Translations under genes and position numbers: made by a program | Shown: piece by piece, positions 35,673 to 44,863 of the stretch | Numbering within the stretch: the stretch's first letter is position 1 | Layout: each line of letters begins with the position of its first letter | Notes under the pieces: model-generated | Seen by the model: only the letters and a program-made list of their open reading frames with translations | Databases searched by the model: none | What the model was told of the DNA's origin: nothing | Assembly: GCF_004341515.1 (NCBI RefSeq) | Contig: NZ_SLZF01000005.1 | Coordinates: 310,001-374,000 of the forward strand | Length of the DNA stretch: 64,000 nucleotides | Reading direction: 5' to 3' | Origin: Allobosea sp. BK604 | GTDB taxonomy: Bacteria > Pseudomonadota > Alphaproteobacteria > Rhizobiales > Beijerinckiaceae

Positions 35673-37001
35673 ATGTTCGAGACGCATATCACCCGACGCG
35701 GGCTGGTCGGCGGCGCAGCGACGCTCGCTGCCGCCTCGACCCTGCCGGCGCCGTTCGTTCGCGCCCAGGCGCAGCGCCGCCTCGTCTTCTGGCACAGCTA
35801 TTCCCAGAAGGAGCGCTCCGACGCGATGCGGCAGATCGCCGATCGCTTCGAGAAGGCCAATCCGGGCGTCAAGGTCGATATCGAGATCGTGCCCTGGCCG
35901 GCCTTCCCGCAGAAATGGCCGGCGGCGATGGCGGCCGGCACCTTGCCGGATGTCACGATCCTGCTGGCCGAGAATGCCGTGCCGATGGCGCTCGCCGGCG
36001 CGCTCAACCCGATGGACGACGTGGTCAAGGCGCTGGGCGGGGCCGAGGCCTTCAAGGGCGATATCGCCAGGACGACCGGCCTGTTCCGCGGCCAGCATGT
36101 CTCCGTCCCCCACTACGTCCATAACCGGTTGCTCGTCTATCGGAAGGACCGCCTGGCCGAAGCCGGCATGCAGCCGCCGGTGACCTGGGACGATGCGCTG
36201 AAGGTCGCGATCGCGACCACCAAGGCCCCCGACCATTTCGGCTGGATCCCGAAGCTGGCCAAGGGCGACACGGGCGGGGGCTTCCTGCTCTGGATGATGG
36301 CGCGCTCGGCCAACGGCTCCTTCTTCGACAAGGACGGCAAGGTCAGCTTCGACAGCGCGCCGGTGAAGGACGCGACCGCCTTCATCGTCGAGCTGGCGCG
36401 CAAGGCCGGCGGCCCGGGCGTCACCGACTACAAGATCAACGACAATTTCAGCCTGGTGAACAGCGGCAAGACCAGCCTGGCGGAGGATTCCGCCGCGATC
36501 GTCGCCGGCGCCGCCAAGGATGCGCCAGCCGTCGCCGAGCAGCTCGACGCGACCTTCATGCCGAGGCGCAAGCGTGTCGGGAACCTGCTCGGCGGCATCT
36601 CGGTCGCACTGCCGAAAGGCAAGAACCCAGCCGATGGCAAGGAATTCGCCAGGTTCCTCTTCGCGGAAGAGAACTATACGCCCTTCCTCCTGACGATCCC
36701 GCTCTTCATGTTCCCGAGCCTGAAGCGTGCGGAAGGACCGTCCTTCTTCGACAATCCGACGATCAAGCGCTTCCGCAACGTCGTCGACGTCACCTTGAAA
36801 GGGCTCGAAGACACCAGCCTCGCCGGCATGGAGCACGGGCTCAATCCCTATGCCGGGCCGGTGATGAACAGCTACGCGGTCGAGGACATGTTCCAGCGCA
36901 TCCTGCTGCGCAACGAGCCGATCGACCAGGCTGTCGGCACGACGGCGAAGCAGATCGAGAAGGTCGTCGGCGACGTGCGCACCCGCTTCGACAGGGGCTG
37001 A
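35673..37001 (+). CDS. Sugar-type ABC substrate-binding protein (UgpB/MalE class)
   Basis: A 442-residue periplasmic binding protein of family 1. The twin-arginine signal is TRRGLVGGAATLAAASTLP, ending at FVRAQ. FWHSYSQKERSDAMRQIADR followed by FEKANPGVKVDIEIVPW is typical of the class. A strong GGAGGGAGG ribosome site precedes the ATG, suited to high expression of a binding protein. Ligand may be an oligosaccharide, a polyol phosphate or a sugar acid. Confidence 0.9.
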   Translation: MFETHITRRGLVGGAATLAAASTLPAPFVRAQAQRRLVFWHSYSQKERSDAMRQIADRFEKANPGVKVDIEIVPWPAFPQKWPAAMAAGTLPDVTILLAENAVPMALAGALNPMDDVVKALGGAEAFKGDIARTTGLFRGQHVSVPHYVHNRLLVYRKDRLAEAGMQPPVTWDDALKVAIATTKAPDHFGWIPKLAKGDTGGGFLLWMMARSANGSFFDKDGKVSFDSAPVKDATAFIVELARKAGGPGVTDYKINDNFSLVNSGKTSLAEDSAAIVAGAAKDAPAVAEQLDATFMPRRKRVGNLLGGISVALPKGKNPADGKEFARFLFAEENYTPFLLTIPLFMFPSLKRAEGPSFFDNPTIKRFRNVVDVTLKGLEDTSLAGMEHGLNPYAGPVMNSYAVEDMFQRILLRNEPIDQAVGTTAKQIEKVVGDVRTRFDRG

Positions 37002-37007
37002 TCGGGT

Positions 37008-37955
37008 ATGTCGGCTCTGGCGGCCAAGGCCGATCCGCATCAACCGGCGCGCGCACCGGGCCGCCGGCTCGTCGCCTGGCTCGACGAGCGGCTCGCGATC
37101 CTGTTCCTGATCCCGGGCCTCGCCTGTCTCTCGGCCGTCATCCTCTATCCCGTCGCCTATAACGCGGTCGTCGGCTTCACCAATGCCAGCCTGATGTTTC
37201 CAGGCTGGCGCTTCGTCGGCACCGCCAATTTCGAGGCGACGCTGGCCGATCCGCTGTTCTGGCGCGCGACGCTGAACACCCTGGTCTGGACCGCCTGCTC
37301 CGTCGCCGGGCAGCTGCTGCTCGGCCTCGTCGCCGCGCTCGCGCTGGAACAGGTCACGGTCGGGCGTACCACACTTCGGCTCGCGCTGATCGTGCCCTGG
37401 GCCTTCCCCTCGATCGTGATGGCCTTTGCCTGGCGCTACATGCTCGACCCGCTCTACGGCGTGCTGAACTTCCTGCTGATGCAGGTCGGACTGATCGACG
37501 CGCCCCAGCAATGGCTGGGGTCCCCCGATCTGGCGATGCCGACCGTGATCGTCATGAACATCTGGTTCGGCTTTCCCTTCATGATGGTCGCGATCGTCGC
37601 GGGCTTGCAGACCATCCCGCAGGAACTCTACGAGGCCGCCGATATCGACGGCGCCGGCGCCTGGCAGAAATTCTGGTATGTCACCTTGCCGGCGCTCTGG
37701 CAGGTCATTGCCACCGTCGTGATCCTGCGCACGATCTGGGTCTTCAACAATTTCGACTTCGTCTTCCTGACCACCGGCGGCGGACCGATCGACGCCACCA
37801 CGACCCTGCCTGTCTACGCCTACAATGCCGGCTGGCAGCAATATGACCTCGGCCGCATGGCGGCGGTGGCGCTGGTCATGATGGTGATCCTCGGCTTCAT
37901 CCTCGCCGTCTATTTCCGCCTGCTCCGCCTGCAGAAGAAGACCGGGGAGGCATGA
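37008..37955 (+). CDS. Sugar-type ABC permease (UgpA/MalF class)
   Basis: A 315-residue permease with six membrane segments. The first is AILFLIPGLACLSAVILYPV. The EAA loop is ELYEAADIDGAGAWQKFWYV followed by TLPALWQV. It overlaps the second permease gene by four bases and follows the binding protein closely. Confidence 0.92.
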   Translation: MSALAAKADPHQPARAPGRRLVAWLDERLAILFLIPGLACLSAVILYPVAYNAVVGFTNASLMFPGWRFVGTANFEATLADPLFWRATLNTLVWTACSVAGQLLLGLVAALALEQVTVGRTTLRLALIVPWAFPSIVMAFAWRYMLDPLYGVLNFLLMQVGLIDAPQQWLGSPDLAMPTVIVMNIWFGFPFMMVAIVAGLQTIPQELYEAADIDGAGAWQKFWYVTLPALWQVIATVVILRTIWVFNNFDFVFLTTGGGPIDATTTLPVYAYNAGWQQYDLGRMAAVALVMMVILGFILAVYFRLLRLQKKTGEA

Positions 37956-38785
37956 GCATGCGCAGCCGGAACTGGACCCTCGCCGCCTATGCCGCCTGCG
38001 CGCTCTTCGCCGTCTTCGCGCTGGCGCCGCTGCTCTGGATGATCTTCTCGTCGCTGAAGCCCTATGAAGAGCTCTACAACTTCCCACCCACCTTCGGCAT
38101 TTCGAGTCTCGGGCTGCATTATTACGAGAAGGTGCTGCTCTCCTCGCCCTTCCCGCAATTCCTCGCCAACAGCCTGATCGTCTCCATCGTCTCGACGCTG
38201 ATCAGCGTGCTGTTCGCGGCGATGGCCGGCTGGTCGCTGGCGCGGGCGCGCTTCCGCGGCCAGTGGCTGATCCTCAATACGGTGCTGCTGGCCTATCTCT
38301 TCCCGCAGGCCCTGATCGTGCTGCCGCTGTTCACCGCGATCGCCAAGATCGGCCTCGCCAACACCTATCTCGGCCTGATCCTGGCCTATGTCACCTTCAC
38401 CTTCCCGTTCTCGACCTGGATGTTGACCGCCTATTTCGCCAAGGTGCCGATCGAGATCGAGGAAGCCGGGCGCATGGACGGCGCCAGCAACCTGACGATC
38501 TTCTGCCGTCTCGTGCTGCCTCTGGCGGCGCCCGGCATCGTCACGGTCGCGATCTTCTCCTTCATCAACGCCTGGAACGAATTCCTCTACGGGCTCGTCA
38601 TCCTCGGCGGCGGAGAAAAGCGCACGCTGCCGGTCGGCCTCTATAATTTCGTCGGTGGCGAGTTCGCCCAATGGGGTGAGATGATGGCTGCGACCAGCCT
38701 GACCATGCTGCCCACGCTGCTGCTGTTCCTCTTCATCCAGCGTCGCCTCGTCGGAGGCCTGACCGCCGGTGCCGTCAAGAGCTGA
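37952..38785 (+). CDS. Sugar-type ABC permease (UgpE/MalG class)
   Basis: A 277-residue permease. The N-terminal segment is YAACALFAVFALAPLLWMIF and the EAA loop is EIEEAGRMDGASNLTIFCRL followed by VLPLAAPGI. It completes the membrane part of the importer. No ATPase gene follows, so the importer must borrow an ATPase encoded elsewhere (as MsmX-type ATPases serve several importers) or one outside the window. Confidence 0.92.
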   Translation: MSMRSRNWTLAAYAACALFAVFALAPLLWMIFSSLKPYEELYNFPPTFGISSLGLHYYEKVLLSSPFPQFLANSLIVSIVSTLISVLFAAMAGWSLARARFRGQWLILNTVLLAYLFPQALIVLPLFTAIAKIGLANTYLGLILAYVTFTFPFSTWMLTAYFAKVPIEIEEAGRMDGASNLTIFCRLVLPLAAPGIVTVAIFSFINAWNEFLYGLVILGGGEKRTLPVGLYNFVGGEFAQWGEMMAATSLTMLPTLLLFLFIQRRLVGGLTAGAVKS

Positions 38786-38790
38786 GCCAG

Positions 38791-39831
38791 ATGCCCAAGA
38801 GCCCGACGTCCAAGAGCCAGATGCCTAAGCCGAACCTCGTCTTCGCGATGAACCCGGACGTGACGCCGGACCTGATCACGCCGGAATTGCGGGAGCGTCT
38901 CTCCTGCTCCTGTACGCTCGCCAACCGGGAGCCGCTGCGCGACTACGAGACGGCGGAGGCGCGGCGCCTGCTGGTTGAGGCCGAGATTCTCTTCACTGGC
39001 TGGGGCGCGGCGCGGATCGATGCACCGGTTCTGGCGATCGCGCCGCGACTGCGCCTGATCGCCCATGCCGGCAGCGCGGTGAAGCCGGTCGCGGGCCGGG
39101 AGGTCTGGCAGGCGGGCATCGCCGTCACGGCCGCCGCCATGGCGAACGCCCTGCCGGTTGCCGAATACGCCCTGGCGATGATCCTGCTCGCCAACAAGCG
39201 GGCCTTTCCCGTGCGCGAGCGCTTCCGTGCCGAGCGGAAGCTCTGGCAACCGCAATGGCTCGCTCCCGGCGAGCCCGGCAATTACGGCGCTGTCGTCGGC
39301 ATCGTCGGCGCGTCGCGCATCGGGCGGCGGCTGCTCGCGCTGCTCAAGCCGTTCGACCTGACCATCCTGGTCTGCGATCCCTACCTGACGGAGGATGAGG
39401 CGCGCGCGCTCGGAGTCGAGAAGGCCACCCTGGCGGAGCTGATGGCCCGCTCGGACGTCGCCAGCCTGCACGCGCCCTCGCTGCCCGAAACCACCGGAAT
39501 GATCGGCCGCGCCGAGCTCGCCGCGATGCGCGACGGGGCGACGCTGATCAACACGGCGCGCGGCGCACTGGTCGACCACCTCGCGCTGACGGAGGAGCTC
39601 GTTTCGGGCCGCCTCAATGCGATCCTCGACGTAACCGAGCCGGAGCCGCTGCCGCCTGATTCACCGCTCTACGCCTTGCCCAATGTCGTGCTCACCCCGC
39701 ATATCGCCGGCGCGGCCGGCTACGAGACACGGCGCATGGCCGAGCTGCTGGCTGACGAGATCGAGCGGTTCGTCGCCGGCCAGCCGCTGCTGCATGTGGT
39801 GACGGCCGAGATGTTGCCGCGGGTCGCCTGA
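38791..39831 (+). CDS. D-isomer specific 2-hydroxyacid dehydrogenase family protein
   Basis: A 346-residue NAD(P)-dependent dehydrogenase. The Rossmann motif is VVGIVGASRIGRRLLALLKP with an acid in VCDPYLTEDEA. The catalytic triad is visible: Arg in LINTARGALVDHLAL, Glu in the DVTEPEPLP region and His in LTPHIAGAAG. The first residues (MPKSPTSKSQMPKPN) hold a short duplication, so translation may start at 38791 or at the second ATG, 38821. It probably oxidises or reduces a 2-hydroxy/2-keto acid related to the imported substrate. Confidence 0.88.
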   Translation: MPKSPTSKSQMPKPNLVFAMNPDVTPDLITPELRERLSCSCTLANREPLRDYETAEARRLLVEAEILFTGWGAARIDAPVLAIAPRLRLIAHAGSAVKPVAGREVWQAGIAVTAAAMANALPVAEYALAMILLANKRAFPVRERFRAERKLWQPQWLAPGEPGNYGAVVGIVGASRIGRRLLALLKPFDLTILVCDPYLTEDEARALGVEKATLAELMARSDVASLHAPSLPETTGMIGRAELAAMRDGATLINTARGALVDHLALTEELVSGRLNAILDVTEPEPLPPDSPLYALPNVVLTPHIAGAAGYETRRMAELLADEIERFVAGQPLLHVVTAEMLPRVA

Positions 39832-39834
39832 GCC

Positions 39835-40719
39835 ATGCGCCTGCTGCTCCACACCATGGCGACGCCCGAGCTCGATCCGATCGAGGCGCTCGACCTCGCC
39901 AAGGACCTGACGCTCGATGGGCTCGATCTCATCTGCCAGGCCGGCTATCGCTGCGCGATCGCACCCGATGCCCCGCTCGAAACCGCGCGAGAGCTGCGCA
40001 CCGAGGCGGAGAGGCGCGGCCTCGTCATCGCTGCGCTCACGCCCTATGAGAAACGCTTCAACAGCCTGCTCGCCAGCGAACGCGAAGCGGCCGTCGCGAG
40101 CCTGATCCACGCGGTCGATCTGGCGGAAGCGCTGGGTGCGGCCAGCGTGCGCGTCTTCGGCGGCGCGGAGGTGCCCGATGATGAATGGGGCAGCGCGACC
40201 GGCCGGCTCGTCGAGAGCCTGAAGCGCGTTGCGCCCTATGCCGCGGAGCGCCGGATCGGCCTGAACATCGAGAACCATGACGGCACCATGGCCGACACGG
40301 CGACCCGAACCTACGAGATCCGGCGGCGTGTCGGGGAGAGCAATGTCGGGATCGTCTACGACCCCGCAAACCTGATCCGCGACGGGAAAGAGGGTTTTCC
40401 GGAGAGCTTTGACATCCAGGCCGACGCGATCCGGCTCGTCCACGTCAAGGACTACAGCTTCGTGCCCGGATCGCTGCGCCGCGGCGTCGACGAGAACAGC
40501 CGCCGGTCCGTGCCGGTGGGGCGCGGCGACGTGCCGTGGAGGGAGATCTTCAAGGCGCTCGGGGCGCAGGGCTACGATGGCGATATCACGTTCGAATACG
40601 AGATGCGCTGGGTGCCGGAGCAATTGCCGCCGACCCGCATCGGCGTCGCCGAATCGCGCGACTTTGTGCGCCGTGCTCTGCTCGACGCTGCAAAGGGCAG
40701 TGTCCGTCGGGAGATTTAG
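39835..40719 (+). CDS. Sugar phosphate isomerase/epimerase family (xylose isomerase-like TIM barrel)
   Basis: A 294-residue AP-endonuclease-2/xylose-isomerase-like TIM barrel. Metal ligands are visible in order: Glu in GLNIENHDG, Asp in IVYDPANLI, His in RLVHVKDYS and Glu in ITFEYEMRW. It starts three bases after the dehydrogenase stop and is the last gene of the operon. It likely isomerises or epimerises a sugar or keto acid in the same pathway. Confidence 0.88.
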   Translation: MRLLLHTMATPELDPIEALDLAKDLTLDGLDLICQAGYRCAIAPDAPLETARELRTEAERRGLVIAALTPYEKRFNSLLASEREAAVASLIHAVDLAEALGAASVRVFGGAEVPDDEWGSATGRLVESLKRVAPYAAERRIGLNIENHDGTMADTATRTYEIRRRVGESNVGIVYDPANLIRDGKEGFPESFDIQADAIRLVHVKDYSFVPGSLRRGVDENSRRSVPVGRGDVPWREIFKALGAQGYDGDITFEYEMRWVPEQLPPTRIGVAESRDFVRRALLDAAKGSVRREI

Positions 40720-41042
40720 CGGGGTCGACAGTCGCGGATGCCGCAGCCGATATCCGGTTTCGGGCAGCCGCCCGATCTCCGCATCTGGCGCTTCCCGCCA
40801 GCACGCTCAACTCATCAGACAAAGCAAACCTCAGGCCGTGTGAGCTGGCGCACAGTGTTGGTGCGACATGCGTCCTAGTCTCTTGCCGGGGTGGCTCGAT
40901 TGCTGACCTGGGTCGAGCATTCGCAGGATTTTTACTGATCATTTTGACGACAAGTCATCGTCTTGTTTGTATTCTGGCAGCCGGCTGCCATGATCTGTGG
41001 ACCAAGATCTGAGGACAGTGTGCGTAGAGGTCGAGGCCTCCC
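40720..41042. other. Intergenic region with a promoter candidate, 323 bp
   Basis: No gene is visible. TTGACG at 40944-40949 and TGTATT at 40968-40973, 18 bases apart, form a plausible sigma-70 promoter for the hydrolase-repeat gene that starts at 41043. No terminator hairpin for the preceding operon was recognised. Confidence 0.35.
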
Positions 41043-44000
41043 GTGACGCGCTTGATCAAACTCGCGGATTGGACCGGCGACAAGCGCGGCAATGTCGTGT
41101 TCATTCACGGCCTTGGCGGCCATCCCTATGAGACATGGCGACATGCCGATCCCGATTCCGCGTTCTGGCCGAACTGGCTGGCGGAAGACGTCAAAGGCCT
41201 GGCCGTCTATTCCCTCGGCTATGTCTCGCCGCCGACCAATTGGGTCGGGACAGCGATGCCGCTGCTCGACGAAGCCGCTCACGCCCTGCGGGTGCTGCTG
41301 AGCAGCGCAGAGCTGAAGACAGGCCCGATCACCTTCGTCTGCCACAGCCTCGGCGGGCTGATCGCCAAGAACATCATCCGCTCCGCGCGGGAACAAAGCG
41401 ACAGCCCCGAGATCGCGGATTTCTATGCCCGTGTCCGGCAGGTCGTGTTCATCGCCACGCCCCATACCGGCGCCGGCAAGGCGACGCTTCTTGAATGGCT
41501 GAGCTGGTTGACCTGGCCGACCGCATCGGCTCGCAATCTGGTCGCGAACAATCCGGGACTGCGGGACCTCAATTTCGGCTATCGCAAGCTGGCCGAGCTG
41601 CGGGCGCACGAGTTGGTCCATCTCGTCTATTACGAGATGCTGGACACGCTCGTCGGCGGCATCGTCGCGCCGGCATCGGCCGATCCGGGGCTGCCGAACT
41701 GCCGCCCGACCCCGATCCGCGAGGACCACATCACGATCGCCAAGCCCGGGCATCGCGACGACCTCGTCTATGCGGAAACCAGGGCCCTGGTCGCCAAGCT
41801 CGCCCCGGAACCGGCCGATCCGGGAACGCTGCGGACATATGCGCCCGAGCCATTCCGGATGGAATGGTCCTGGAAACACCTTGTTCCCAAGGCTCTCCGC
41901 CTGGCGGTGCTCGCGCTTCTCGTGGCGGGAGCGTGGATCGGCGTGCCCTGGCTGCGTTCCACCTATGCCGGCATTCAGGACAGCCAGCGCAAGATCGCGG
42001 ACACGCAGGCTGCGACCAAGGATATCAGCGAGAAGATCGGCGCGCATTTGCAGGCGGTGGCCGCGGACACGGCGGCGAGGGAGCGCGTCCCGGTCGAGAC
42101 CTTGCAGGCAATCCTGGCCGAAATGGGCGATGGCGCCAGGACGAGCGATACAGCCGAGATCACCCGGAAGCTGACGGCGAAGGCCGTCGAGTTCAAGGGT
42201 CTGAATGAACGGCTGAAGCAGCTCACCGACGCCGATCCGGAGGTGTCCCGCCTGAGGGCCTCCGCTGCCGACGAGTTGGCCAGGGGGCGTTTCGCCAAAG
42301 CCGATGCCGACCTTGCGGCAGCCGAAGCGCGCGATCTGACGGTCACCGAGAATCTGGAGGCGCTGACCCGGAAGAAACGTCTTTCCGCGGCCGAGAGCCG
42401 GGCGGAGCGAGGCTCCGCGGCCAAGCTTCGCGCCAACCCGGATGCCTATCGCGAAGCGGCGGACCATTATGCCGAGGCCGCGCGGATCGCCGGGACGGCC
42501 GATGCCGGCGCCGCGCGTGACTATACGCAGCGACAGGCGATGACGCTGTACGATCTTGGCTCCGAATTCGGCCTGAACGCGGCGCTGCTCGAAGCCATCG
42601 CGCTTTACCGCACGCTGCTGAAGAGCGTCAGTCGCAGCCAGGAGCCGCTCGACTGGGCGATGACGCAGAGCAGTCTCGGCAACGCCCTCTGGGCGCTCGG
42701 GCAGCGTGAAGGCGATACGGCACGGCTCGAGGAGGCGGTGACGGCCTATCGCGCGGCGCTCGTGGAGCGCAGGCGCGAGCGCGTGCCGCTCGAGTGGGCG
42801 ATCACGCAGAACAATCTCGGCAACGCCCTCCAGGCGCTCGGGCAGCGCGAGAGCGGGACGGCGCGGCTCGATGAGGCCGTGGCGGCCTACCGCGCGGCGC
42901 TGGAGGAGCGGACGCGCGACCGCGCGCCGCTCGATTGGGCGATGACCCAGAGCAATCTCGGCAACGCCCTATGGACGCGGGGGCAGCGCGAGAGCGGGAC
43001 GGCGCGGCTCGAGGAGGCCGTGCTGGCCTACCGCGCCGCGCTCGAGGAGCGGACACGCGAGCGCGTGCCGCTCGACTGGGCGCTGACGCAGAACAATCTC
43101 GGCCTCGTGCTCTGGACGCTCGGGGAGCGCGAGGGCGGGACGGCGCGGCTCCAGGAAGCGCTGAGCGCCTATCACGCGGCGTTCGAGGAAATGCCGCGTG
43201 AGCGCATGCCGCTGATCTGGTCCGGTGCCCAGGCCAATCTCGGCTTCGTGCTGATGACGCTCGGGCAGCGCGAGGGCGGGACCGCGCGGCTCGAGGCTGC
43301 GGCAGCTGCTTTCCGTGCGGCGCTCGAGGAACGGACGCGCGAGCGCGTGCCGCTGCTCTGGGCGGGCACCCACGCCACGCTCGGCAGCGTGCTCTGGATG
43401 CTCGGGCAGCGTGAGAGCGGGACGGCGCGGCTCGAGGAAGCGGTGAGCGCCTACCGCACCGCGCTTCAGGAAGTGACGCGTGAGCGCGTGCCGCTCGACT
43501 GGGCCACGCTGCAGACCAATCTCGGCAGCGCCCTGATGACGCTCGGGCAACGCGAGAGCGGGACGGCGCGGCTCGAGGAGGCGGTGACGGCCTGTCGCGC
43601 GGCGCTCGAGGAATTGACGCGCGAGCGCGCGCCTCTCCTCTGGGCGACGACACAGAACAACCTGGCCAACGCGCTGCTGTCGCTCGGACAGCGTGAAAGC
43701 GGGACGGCGCGGCTCGCAGAGGCGGTGGCGGCCTACCGTGCCGCACTCGAGGAGTGGACGCGCGCGAGCGTGCCGCTCGACTGGGCGAAGACGCAGACCA
43801 ATCTTGGCAACGCGCTGATCGCACTCGGGCAGCGTGAGAGCGGATCGGCACGGCTCGATGAGGCGGCAACGGCCTATCGCGCGGCGCTCGAGGAATTGAC
43901 GCGCGAGCGCGTGCCGCTGCTCTGGGCTGCCGCGCAGCACAACCTTGGCAATGCCCTGCAGGGGCTCGGGGACCGTGAGAGTGGGACGGCACGGCTCGAG

Positions 44001-44837
44001 GAGGCGGCGGCGGCCTATCGCTCGGCGCTCGAGGAACGGACGCGCGAGCGCGTGCCGCTGGAATGGGCGATGACACGGAACAACCTGGGCAATGCGCTGT
44101 CACGGCTCGCGCAGCGCGAGCGGGGGACGGCGCGGCTCGCGGAAGCGGTGGCGAGCTATCGGGCGGCGCTGGAGGAATGGACGCGCGAGCGCGTGCCACT
44201 CGACTGGGCGACGACACAAAACAACCTGGGCAATGCGCTTTCAAGGCTCGGGCAACGCGAGGGCGGGACGGCGCGCTTCGAGGAGGCCGTGGCGGTCTAT
44301 CGCGCGGCACTCGAGGAGCGGATGCGCGAGCGCGTGCCGCTCGACTGGGCGATGACGCAGAATAATCTCGGCTTCACGCTCTCCCTGCTCGGGGAACGTG
44401 AGAGCGGGACGGCGCGGCTCGAGGAGGCGGTGGCGACGCAGCGCGCGGCGCTCGAGGAGCGGACGCGCGAGCGCACGCCGCTCGGCTGGGCGACGACGCA
44501 GGACAGCCTCGGCTACGCGCTCTCGGCGCTCGGACAGCGTGAGGTCGGGACGGAGCGGCTGGAGGAAGCGGTGACGGCCTACCGCGCGGCGCTCGAGGAA
44601 CTGACGCGCGAGCGCGCGCCGCTCGGATGGGCGACCAGCTTCGGCAATCTGGGCGTCGCGCTGCGGCATATCGCGGAACGCCGCAACGACCCCGTCCTGG
44701 CGAAGCAGGCCGTCAGCCAGCTCGAGGCTGCCGTCGAGGTGCTCAGGCAATCAGGGGATGGCCCTGACATCGACATCTACGGGGGTGAGCTTGTCGGAGC
44801 CCGCGCTGTCGTGACGAGGCTGGACGGACGTCCCTAG
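41043..44837 (+). CDS. SERAC1/PGAP1-like alpha/beta hydrolase fused to a membrane segment and 15 TPR-like 47-residue repeats
   Basis: A 1264-residue fusion. Residues about 15-250 form an alpha/beta hydrolase: VFIHGLGGHPYETW, nucleophile VCHSLGGLIAKN (Ser102) and a likely catalytic histidine in EDHITIAKPG (His229). A membrane segment lies at about 284-304, followed by a coiled-coil region to about 530. From residue 535 the 47-residue unit (PLDWAxTQNNLGNALxxLG, then RESGTARLEEA, then YRAALEE) occurs 15 times at exactly 141 bp spacing from 42645, with no insertions or deletions. GTG start with GAGG six bases upstream. It stands alone between unrelated operons. The N-terminal hydrolase could cut lipid esters, with the repeats as sensor, as in effector-TPR proteins. 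That role is inference. Confidence 0.85.
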   Translation: MTRLIKLADWTGDKRGNVVFIHGLGGHPYETWRHADPDSAFWPNWLAEDVKGLAVYSLGYVSPPTNWVGTAMPLLDEAAHALRVLLSSAELKTGPITFVCHSLGGLIAKNIIRSAREQSDSPEIADFYARVRQVVFIATPHTGAGKATLLEWLSWLTWPTASARNLVANNPGLRDLNFGYRKLAELRAHELVHLVYYEMLDTLVGGIVAPASADPGLPNCRPTPIREDHITIAKPGHRDDLVYAETRALVAKLAPEPADPGTLRTYAPEPFRMEWSWKHLVPKALRLAVLALLVAGAWIGVPWLRSTYAGIQDSQRKIADTQAATKDISEKIGAHLQAVAADTAARERVPVETLQAILAEMGDGARTSDTAEITRKLTAKAVEFKGLNERLKQLTDADPEVSRLRASAADELARGRFAKADADLAAAEARDLTVTENLEALTRKKRLSAAESRAERGSAAKLRANPDAYREAADHYAEAARIAGTADAGAARDYTQRQAMTLYDLGSEFGLNAALLEAIALYRTLLKSVSRSQEPLDWAMTQSSLGNALWALGQREGDTARLEEAVTAYRAALVERRRERVPLEWAITQNNLGNALQALGQRESGTARLDEAVAAYRAALEERTRDRAPLDWAMTQSNLGNALWTRGQRESGTARLEEAVLAYRAALEERTRERVPLDWALTQNNLGLVLWTLGEREGGTARLQEALSAYHAAFEEMPRERMPLIWSGAQANLGFVLMTLGQREGGTARLEAAAAAFRAALEERTRERVPLLWAGTHATLGSVLWMLGQRESGTARLEEAVSAYRTALQEVTRERVPLDWATLQTNLGSALMTLGQRESGTARLEEAVTACRAALEELTRERAPLLWATTQNNLANALLSLGQRESGTARLAEAVAAYRAALEEWTRASVPLDWAKTQTNLGNALIALGQRESGSARLDEAATAYRAALEELTRERVPLLWAAAQHNLGNALQGLGDRESGTARLEEAAAAYRSALEERTRERVPLEWAMTRNNLGNALSRLAQRERGTARLAEAVASYRAALEEWTRERVPLDWATTQNNLGNALSRLGQREGGTARFEEAVAVYRAALEERMRERVPLDWAMTQNNLGFTLSLLGERESGTARLEEAVATQRAALEERTRERTPLGWATTQDSLGYALSALGQREVGTERLEEAVTAYRAALEELTRERAPLGWATSFGNLGVALRHIAERRNDPVLAKQAVSQLEAAVEVLRQSGDGPDIDIYGGELVGARAVVTRLDGRP
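42645..44759 (+). repeat. Coding tandem repeat, 15 units of 141 bp
   Basis: The proline codon of the PLxWA motif recurs at 42645, 42786, 42927 and so on to 44619, exactly every 141 bases. Units share long nearly identical blocks (GCGAGAGCGGGACGGC and similar), so they expanded or were homogenised recently. The first units are closest to each other; units 5, 6 and 15 diverge most. Confidence 0.92.
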
Positions 44838-44863
44838 CTGCCATGCATGATCTTTGTCTGTCG

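Noticed and set aside
35445-38087. Minus-strand frame of 880 codons
   Set aside because: It spans three plus-strand genes of a sugar importer operon with good ribosome sites; the frame is a GC-skew artefact.
42802-44310. Minus-strand frame of 502 codons made of Arg/Pro/Ala repeats
   Set aside because: It only mirrors the 141 bp coding repeats of the hydrolase gene.
42645-44759. Possible CRISPR array or satellite because of regular repeats
   Set aside because: Period is 141 bp with no unique spacers, and the units are in frame within one gene with TPR-like residues.
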